Assembly: GCA_944989445.1 (NCBI GenBank)
Contig: CALYLW010000015.1
Coordinates: 4,783,740-4,847,739 of the forward strand
Length of the DNA stretch: 64,000 nucleotides
Reading direction: 5' to 3'
Source of the DNA: Ampullaceana balthica
Taxonomy: Eukaryota; Mollusca; Gastropoda; Lymnaeidae
The notes under the pieces were generated by a model that was given only the letters and a program-made list of their open reading frames with translations, searched no databases and was not told the origin of the DNA. The translations under genes and the position numbers were made by a program. This document shows, one piece after another, positions 56,259-64,000 of this stretch (positions within the stretch are counted from its first letter, which is position 1; each line of letters begins with the position of its first letter).

Positions 56259-56420
56259 GCACGGTGGTCAAGTGACCCGCTCGCTCGGCTGGCCTACAAT
56301 AGTCACGGGTTCGAATCCCCGTGAAGGCCGGCATTTGTTCCCGGGACCAAGGGTGTCCCTGAGTCCGCCCACCTCCGAATGGGTACCCAACACTTTTTAG
56401 GGAAACAAAGGCGGCTGGGT
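56259..56420 (+). mobile_element. tRNA-derived SINE (5' and central part)
   Basis: TGGTCAAGTGACCCG (56265-56279) matches an RNA polymerase III A box. About 35 bp on, CACGGGTTCGAATCCCCGTG (56304-56323) is a perfect T-arm with B box GGTTCGAATCC. The head lacks a proper acceptor stem and anticodon arm, so it is not a functional tRNA. It is followed by GGTGTCCCTGAGTCC, GAATGGGTACCCAAC and GGGAAACAAAGGCGGCTGG, a body I recall from molluscan and other invertebrate SINEs. The 3' end is unclear because a 42-bp duplication follows. It lies 79 bp after the 40-bp array. Confidence 0.78.
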
Positions 56421-56502
56421 AATGCGTGGAACCTTCATAGCCGTGGCCAGTGGACGCTTGGTAATGCGTGGAACCTTCATAGCCGTAGCATGTGAACGCT
56501 GC
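56419..56502. repeat. 42-bp duplication at SINE 3' side
   Basis: Two copies of a block beginning GGTAATGCGTGGAACCTTCA and continuing TAGCCGT, about 42 bp apart, within or just after the SINE body. Confidence 0.88.
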
Positions 56503-56950
56503 GTCACTTGCCAACAGACCGGCGTGGTATGTGGTCTCAATAATCATAGGTATAGTAGGAGCGTCTGTATAGATAAGACAAGAGATCTGCAACAGAAACA
56601 GTTGTGTATTGGCCACTATGGGCGGGAGGGGGGGTCTTTTAAAAAAAATATTTGTAAACACGTTTTTTTCGAGGTTAATGGCCAAAATGATGTCTCCCCC
56701 TTAACGTCGAGTGAAGATTGATGTTGAGAGACTGACTAAACGTAGTTTTAGAACCACTGTAGTACCCTCATTTTATCCTCATAAACCCTGCCTGTTCAGG
56801 ACTTAATGTCAAGTTCGATAACCCCAGTAAACAGAAAAGTCGTCTGAAATAACAGGTAATGGAATTATTTTCCTGTTATCGTCGGAAGCAAGCCTTCTGG
56901 GTGATCGATCGCTTGACCCTGTCACGTGCTGGGGGTCAGCTGACAGGAGA
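56503..56950. other. Non-coding spacer
   Basis: Unique sequence, possibly including the 3' part of the SINE. No gene seen. Confidence 0.5.
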
Positions 56951-59263
56951 TGGCTATTTGTGGCTGGCAGTGTACGGCACTGCTAGGCTATTTGTGGCTG
57001 GCAGTGTACGGTACTGCTAGGCTATTTGTGGCTGGCAGTGTACGGTACTGCTAGGATATGTGTGGCTGGCAGTGTACGGTAATGCTAGGCTATGTGTGGC
57101 TGGTAGTGTACGGTACTGCTAGGCTATGTGGCTATTTGTGGCTGGCAGTGTACGGAACTGCTAGGCTATGTGGCTATTTGTGGCTCGCAGTGTACGGTAC
57201 TGCTAGGCTTTGTGGCTATTTGTGGCTCGCAGTGTACGGTACTGCTAGGCTATGTGGCTATTTGTGGCTCGCAGTGTACGGTACTGCTAGGCTATGTGTG
57301 GCTGGCAGTGTACGGTAATACTAGGCTATGTGTGGCTGGTAGTGTACGGTACTGCTAGGCTATGTGGTATTTGTGGCTGGCAGTGTACGGAACTGCTAGG
57401 CTATGTGGCTATTTGTGGCTGGCAGTGTACGGTACTGCTAGGCTATGTGTGGCTGGTAGTGTACGGTACTGCTAGGCTATGTGGCTATTTGTGGCTGGCA
57501 GTGTACGGTACTGCTAGCCTATGTGGCTATTTGTGGCTGGCAGTGTACGGCACTGCTAGGCTATGTGGCTATTTGTGGCTGGTAGTGTACGGTAATGCTA
57601 GGCTATGTGGCTATTTGTGGCTGGCAGTGTACGGTACTGCTAGGCTATGTAGCTATTTGTGGCTGGCAGTGTACGGTACTGCTAGGCTGTTTGTGGCTGG
57701 CAGTGTACGGTACTGCTAGGCTATTTGTGGCTGGCAGTGTACGGTACTGCTAGGCTATGTGTGGCTGGTAGTGTACGGTACTGGTAGGCTATGTGGCTAT
57801 TTGTGGCTGGCAGTGTACGGTACTGCTAGGCTATGTGGCTATCTGTGGCTGGCAGTGTACGGCACTGCTAGGCTATGTGGCTATTTGTGGCTGGTAGTGT
57901 ACGGTAATGCTAGGCTATGTGGCTATTTGTGGCTGGCAGTGTACGGTACTGCTAGGCTATGTAGCTATTTGTGGCTGGCAGTGTACGGTACTGCTAGGCT
58001 GTTTGTGGCTGGCAGTGTACGGTACTGCTAGGCTATTTGTGGCTGGCAGTGTACGGTACTGCTAGGCTATGTGTGGCTGGTAGTGTACGGTACTGCTAGG
58101 CTATGTGGCTATTTGTGGCTGGTAGTGTACGGTACTGCTAGGCTATGTGGCTATTTGTGGCTGGTAGTGTACGGTACTGCTAGGCTATGTGGCTATTTGT
58201 GGCTGGCAGTGTACGGTAATGCTAGGCTACGTGGCTGGTAGTGTACGGTACTGCTAGGCTATGTGGCTATTTGTGGCTGGCGGTGTACGGTAATGCTAGG
58301 CTACGTGGCTGGTAGTGTACGGTACTGCTAGGCTATGTGGCTATTTGTGGCTGGTAGTGTACGGTACTGCTAGGCTATGTGGCTATTTGTGGCTGGCAGT
58401 GTACGGTAATGCTAGGCTACGTGGCTGGTAGTGTACGGTACTGCTAGGCTATGTGGCTATTTGTGGCTGGCGGTGTACGGTAATGCTAGGCTACGTGGCT
58501 GGTAGTGTACGGTACTGCTAGGCTATGTGGCTATTTGTGGCTCGCAGTGTACGGTAATGCTAGGCTATGTGGCTGTTTGTGGTTGGCAGTGTACGGTACT
58601 GCTAGGCTATGTGGCTGGCAGTGTACGGTAATGCTAGGCTATGTGGCTATTTGTGGCTCGCAGTGTACGGTAATGCTAGGCTATGTGGCTATTTGTGGCT
58701 CGCAGTGTACGGTAATGCTAGGCTATGTGGCTATTTGTGGCTCGCAGTGTATGGTAATGCTAGGCTATGTGGCTATTTGTGGCTCGCAGTGTACGGTACT
58801 GCTAGGCTATGTGGCTATTTGTGGCTCGCAGTGTACGGTACTGCTAGGCTATGTGGCTATTTGTGGCTCGCAGTGTATGGTACTGCTAGGCTATGTGGCT
58901 ATTTGTGGCTCGCAGTGTACGGTACTGCTAGGCTATGTGGCTATTTGTGGCTCGCAGTGTACGGTACTGCTAGGCTATGTGGCTATTTGTGGCTCGCAGT
59001 GTACGGTAATGCTAGGCTTTGTGGCTCGCAGTGTACGGTAATGCTAGGCTATGTGGCTATTTGTGGCTCGCAGTGTACGGTAATGCTAGGCTATGTGGCT
59101 ATTTGTGGCTCGCAGTGTACGGTACTGCTAGGCTATGTGGCTATTTGTGGCTCGCAGTGTACGGTACTGCTAGGCTATGTGGCTATTTGTGGCTCGCAGT
59201 GTGCGGTACTGCTAGGCTATGTGGCTATTTGTGGCTCGCAGTGTACGGTAATGCTAGGCTATA
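56951..59263. repeat. 42/33-bp giant tandem array
   Basis: About 57-60 units sharing GGCTGGCAGTGTACGGTACT then GCTAGGCTATGT. Long units add a GGCTATTTGT module (42 bp); short ones lack it (about 33 bp). Variants GGCTCGCAG dominate the right third and GGCTGGTAG / CTACGTGG the middle. A block recurs with a 312-bp shift (ending at 57719 and 58031), and another with about 190 bp (near 58200 and 58390). Frames of 76-227 codons, all in plus phases, are incidental (LWLAVYGTARLCGY period). Confidence 0.97.
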
Positions 59264-59412
59264 AGGACATGTCTACGTGTAGGGAGCTGTGATTGAATAA
59301 TTCTTTCATTGTCCTCAAATCAAATAACTAATAACATAATTTACTGGGGGAGAAGTTATATCTACGCCTAGAAACACTATTTCCGATTTATGATGACGTA
59401 ATCTCCCTATTA
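59264..59412. other. Short spacer
   Basis: Unique sequence between two giant arrays. Confidence 0.7.
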
Positions 59413-62400
59413 GAAGTTAATGGGCTTACAATGGGAGTAAAGTAATGGGAGTAAGTTAATGGGCTTACAATTGGAGTAAGTTAATGGGCTTACAATTGGA
59501 GTAAGTTAATGGGCTTACAATTGGAGTAAGTTAATGGGCTTACAATTGGAGTAAGTTAATGGGCTTACAATCGGAGTTAGTTAATGGGCTTACAATTGGA
59601 GTAAGTTAATGGGCTTACAATCGGAGTAAGTTAATGGGCTTACAATTGGAGTAAGTTAATGGGCTTACAATTGGAGTAAGTTAATGGGCTTACAATTGGA
59701 GTAAGTTAATGGGCTTACAATCGGAGTAAGTTAATGGGCTTACAATCGGAGTAAGTTAATGGGCTTACAATTGGAGTAAGTTAATGGGCTTACAATTGGA
59801 GTAAGTTAATGGGCTTACAATTGGAGTAAGTTAATGGGCTTACAATTGGAGTAAGTTAATGGGCTTACAATTGGAGTAAGTTAATGGGCTTACAATTGGA
59901 GTAAGTTAATGGGCTTACAATCGGAGTAAGTTAATGGACTTACAATCGGAGTAAGTTAATGGGCTTACAATCGGGAGTAAGATAATGGGCTTACAAGGGG
60001 AGTAAGTTAATGGGAGTAAGTTAATGGGCTTACAATTGGAGTAAGTTAATGGACTTACAATCGGGAGTAAGATAATGGGCTTACAAGGGGAGTAAGTTAA
60101 TGGGAGTAAGTTAATGGGCTTACAATTGGAGTAAGTTAATGGACTTACAATCGGGAGTAAGATAATGGGCTTACAAGGGGAGTAAGTTAATGGGAGTAAG
60201 TTAATGGGCTTACAATCGGAGTAAGTTAATGGGCTTACAATCGGGAGTAAGATAATGGGCTTACAAGGGGAGTAAGTTAATGGGCTTACAATCGGAGTAA
60301 GTTAATGGGCTTACAATCGGGAGTAAGATAATGGGCTTACAAGGGGAGTAAGTTAATGGGAGTAAGTTAATGGGCTTACAATTGGAGTAAGTTAATGGGC
60401 TTACAATCGGAGTAAGTTAATGGGCTTACAATTGGAGTAAGTTAATGGGCTTACAATTGGAGTAAGTTAATGGGCTTACAATTGGAGTAAGTTAATGGGC
60501 TTACAATCGGGAGTAAGATAATGGGCTTACAAGGGGAGTAAGTTAATGGGAGTAAGTTAATGGGCTTACAATTGGAGTAAGTTAATGGGCTTACAATTGG
60601 AGTAAGTTAATGGGCTTACAATTGGAGTAAGTTAATGGGCTTACAATTGGAGTAAGTTAATGGGCTTACAATTGGAGTAAGTTAATGGGCTTACAATTGG
60701 AGTAAGTTAATGGGCTTACAATTGGAGTAAGTTAATGGGCTTACAATCGGGAGTAAGATAATGGGCTTACAAGGGGAGTAAGTTAATGGGAGTAAGTTAA
60801 TGGGCTTACAATTGGAGTAAGTTAATGGGCTTACAATCGGGAGTAAGATAATGGGCTTACAAGGGGAGTAAGTTAATGGGAGTAAGTTAATGGGCTTACA
60901 ATTGGAGTAAGTTAATGGGCTTACAATCGGAGTAAGTTAATGGGCTTACAATTGGAGTAAGTTAATGGGCTTACAAGGGGAGTAAGTTAATGGGCTTACA
61001 ATTGGAGTAAGTTAATGGGCTTACAATCGGAGTAAGTTAATGGGCTTACAATTGGAGTAAGTTAATGGGCTTACAATTGGAGTAAGTTAATGGGCTTACA
61101 ATTGGAGTAAGTTAATGGGCTTACAATTGGAGTAAGTTAATGGGCTTACAATCGAGAGTAAGATAATGGGCTTACAAGGGGAGTAAGTTAATGGGAGTAA
61201 GTTAATGGGCTTACAATTGGAGTAAGTTAATGGGCTTACAATCGGGAGTAAGATAATGGGCTTACAAGGGGAGTAAGTTAATGGGAGTAAGTTAATGGGC
61301 TTACAATTGGAGTAAGTTAATGGGCTTACAATCGGAGTAAGTTAATGGGCTTACAATTGGAGTAAGTTAATGGGCTTACAAGGGGAGTAAGTTAATGGAC
61401 TTACAATCGGAGTAAGTTAATGGGCTTACAATTGGAGTAAGTTAATGGGCTTACAATTGGAGTAAGTTAATGGGAGTAAGTTAATGGGCTTACAATTGGA
61501 GTAAGTTAATGGGAGTAAGTTAATGGGCTTACAATTGGAGTAAGTTAATGGGCTTACAAGGGGAGTAAGTTAATGGGCTTACAATTGGAGTAAGTTAATG
61601 GGCTTACAATCGGAGTAAGTTAATGGGCTTACAATTGGAGTAAGTTAATGGGCTTACAATTGGAGTAAGTTAATGGGCTTACAATCGGGAGTAAGATAAT
61701 GGGCTTACAAGGGGAGTAAGTTAATGGGAGTAAGTTAATGGGCTTACAATTGGAGTAAGTTAATGGGCTTACAATTGGAGTAAGTTAATGGGCTTACAAT
61801 CGGGAGTAAGTTAATGGGAGTAAGTTAATGGGCTTACAATTGGAGTAAGTTAATGGACTTACAATCGGGAGTAAGTTAATGGGAGTAAGTTAATGGGCTT
61901 ACAAGGGGAGTAAGTTAATGGGAGTAAGTTAATGGGCTTACAATTGGAGTAAGTTAATGGACTTACAATCGGGAGTAAGTTAATGGGAGTAAGTTAATGG
62001 GCTTACAAGGGGAGTAAGTTAATGGGAGTAAGTTAATGGGCTTACAAGGGGAGTAAGTTAATGGGAGTAAGTTAATGGGCTTACAATTGGAGTAAGTTAA
62101 TGGGCTTACAATTGGAGTAAGTTAATGGGCTTACAATTGGAGTAAGTTAATGGGCTTACAATTGGAGTAAGTTAATGGGCTTACAATTGGAGTAAGTTAA
62201 TGGGCTTACAATCGGGAGTAAGATAATGGGCTTACAAGGGGAGTAAGTTAATGGGAGTAAGTTAATGGGCTTACAATTGGAGTAAGTTAATGGGCTTACA
62301 ATTGGAGTAAGTTAATGGGCTTACAATCGGGAGTAAGATAATGGGCTTACAAGGGGAGTAAGTTAATGGGAGTAAGTTAATGGGCTTACAATTGGAGTAA

Positions 62401-63935
62401 GTTAATGGGCTTACAATTGGAGTAAGATAATGGGCTTACAAGGGGAGTAAGTTAATGGGAGTAAGTTAATGGGCTTACAATTGGAGTAAGTTAATGGACT
62501 TACAATCGGGAGTAAGTTAATGGGAGTAAGTTAATGGGCTTACAAGGGGAGTAAGTTAATGGGAGTAAGTTAATGGGCTTACAAGGGGAGTAAGTTAATG
62601 GGCTTACAATCGGAGTAAGTTAATGGGCTTACAATTGGAGTAAGTTAATGGGCTTACAATTGGAGTAAGTTAATGGGCTTACAATTGGAGTAAGTTAATG
62701 GGCTTACAATTGGAGTAAGTTAATGGGCTTACAATTGGAGTAAGTTAATGGGCTTACAATCGGGAGTAAGTTAATGGGAGTAAGTTAATGGGCTTACAAG
62801 GGGAGTAAGTTAATGGGCTTACAAGGGGAGTAAGTTAATGGGAGTAAGTTAATGGGCTTACAATTGGAGTAAGTTAATGGGCTTACAATTGGAGTAAGTT
62901 AATGGGCTTACAATTGGAGTAAGTTAATGGACTTACAATCGGGAGTAAGTTAATGGGAGTAAGTTAATGGGCTTACAAGGGGAGTAAGTTAATGGGAGTA
63001 AGTTAATGGGCTTACAATCGGAGTAAGTTAATAGGCTTACAATTGGAGTAAGTTAATGGGCTTACAATTGGAGTAAGTTAATGGGCTTACAATTGGAGTA
63101 AGTTAATGGGCTTACAATTGGAGTAAGTTAATGGGCTTACAATCGGAGTTAGTTAATGGGAGTAAGTTAATGGGCTTACAAGGGGAGTAAGTTAATGGGA
63201 GTAAGTTAATGGGCTTACAAGGGGAGTAAGTTAATGGGAGTAAGTTAATGGGCTTACAATTGGAGTAAGTTAATGGGCTTACAATTGGAGTAAGTTAATG
63301 GGCTTACAATTGGAGTAAGTTAATGGACTTACAATCGGGAGTAAGTTAATGGGAGTAAGTTAATGGGCTTACAAGGGGAGTAAGTTAATGGGAGTAAGTT
63401 AATGGGCTTACAAGGGGAGTAAGTTAATGGGCTTACAAGGGGAGTAAGTTAATGGGCTTACAAGGGGAGTAAGTTAATGGGCTTACAAGGGGAGTAAGTT
63501 AATGGGAGTAAGTTAATGGGCTTACAAGGGGAGTAAGTTAATGGGAGTAAGTTAATGGGCTTACAATGGGAGTAAGTTAATGGGAGTAAGTTAATGGGCT
63601 TACAATGGGAGTAAGTTAATGGGCTTACAGTGGGAGTAAGTAAATGGGAGTAAGTTAATAGGCTTACAATGGGAGTAAGTTAATGGGCTTACAAGGGGAG
63701 TAAGTTAATGGGAGTAAGTTAATGGGCTTACAAGGGGAGTAAGTTAATGGGAGTAAGTTAATGGGCTTACAATGGGAGTAAGTTAATGGGAGTAAGTTAA
63801 TGGGCTTACAATGGGAGTAAGTTAATGGGCTTACAGTGGGAGTAAGTAAATGGGAGTAAGTTAATAGGCTTACAATGGGAGTAAGTTAATAGGCTTACAA
63901 TGGGAGTAAGTTAATAGGCTTACAATGGGAGCATC
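59413..63935. repeat. 25/14-bp giant tandem array
   Basis: About 4.5 kb. The main unit is 25 bp with GTAAGTTAATGGGCTTACAA then TTGGA or TCGGA. Others: a 14-bp unit AGTAAGTTAATGGG, an AGGGG type, and a compound block with TCGGGAGTAAGATAATGGGC. GTAAG and CTTAC within each 25-mer are complementary. The AATGGGAG variant appears at the left edge (about 59430) and from about 63560 to the right end, but I did not see it in between. TAA in most units prevents long frames. Confidence 0.98.
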
Positions 63936-64000
63936 AGTTTTGGGGGCGTGTTCAGCTGACGTCACTGTGGTCGTCATATTATTCCGTCGTATTTTTAAAT
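63936..64000. other. Right edge of window
   Basis: Unique DNA ending in TATTTTTAAAT. TTTTTAAAT is also the first part of the dispersed element's start, but nine bases are too few to call another copy. Confidence 0.4.

Noticed and set aside
56259..56340. Functional tRNA gene
   Set aside because: A and B boxes and a T-arm are present, but no proper acceptor stem or anticodon arm is seen and a SINE-like body follows.
56185..56685. 166-codon minus frame containing TGIRTRD-like text
   Set aside because: This is the reverse strand of the SINE; such peptides are frequent artefacts of SINE translation.
63990..64000. Start of a fourth dispersed-element copy at the window end
   Set aside because: Only nine bases (TTTTTAAAT) match, and the same string occurs by chance in AT-rich DNA.

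Overview
This is animal nuclear DNA, most probably from a mollusc or another lophotrochozoan. That is inference: it rests on the mix of hAT elements, a tRNA-derived SINE, a LINE tail of a type common in invertebrates, and very dense minisatellites. I found no host protein-coding gene, rRNA or functional tRNA I can defend. The longest open frames (up to about 1,490 codons) all lie in tandem arrays whose unit lacks stop codons, so they are by-products of repetition. The only coding traces are three transposon fragments: a LINE C-terminus near 33.6-33.86 kb, a broken BED zinc finger near 46.3-46.4 kb, and a possible hAT transposase piece near 4.97-5.18 kb.

Layout. 0-5.6 kb: mostly unique AT-rich DNA holding two hAT-type elements (2638-3926 and 4697-5599), each with 8-bp target duplications and each carrying a younger insertion. 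5.8-12.15 kb: minisatellites of 26/18 bp, about 20 bp (G-rich) and 12/13 bp, a Mutator-like MITE with a 9-bp target duplication (9514-9917), and the second copy of a dispersed element. 12.15-23.5 kb: AT-rich spacer with arrays of 12-42 bp units, a third dispersed-element copy and a small hAT MITE. 23.8-26.4 kb: a 2.6-kb pyrimidine-strand array of 29- and 22-bp units. 26.4-36.6 kb: spacer, many short arrays and the LINE tail. 36.7-44.2 kb: three nearly contiguous arrays (36, 23 and 33 bp). The first has a 1,836-bp and the second a 253-bp higher-order period. 44.8-47.8 kb: a near-perfect 15-bp array, then a 35-bp array split by a 1.9-kb hAT remnant that itself contains a 260-bp hAT MITE. 48.8-56.2 kb: arrays of 40, 39, 17, 14, 29, 13 and 40 bp and a diverged 0.4-kb duplication. 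56.26 kb: SINE. 56.95-63.94 kb: two long arrays (42/33 bp and 25 bp) that nearly reach the window end.

Adding my intervals by hand, roughly two fifths of the window is tandem repeat, spread over more than 50 arrays. I recognised almost no unit shared between arrays, which suggests each grew from its own local sequence. Nothing here looks like a set of cooperating genes. The biology visible is repeat birth, amplification and homogenisation, plus nested transposition that can be ordered in time from target-site duplications.
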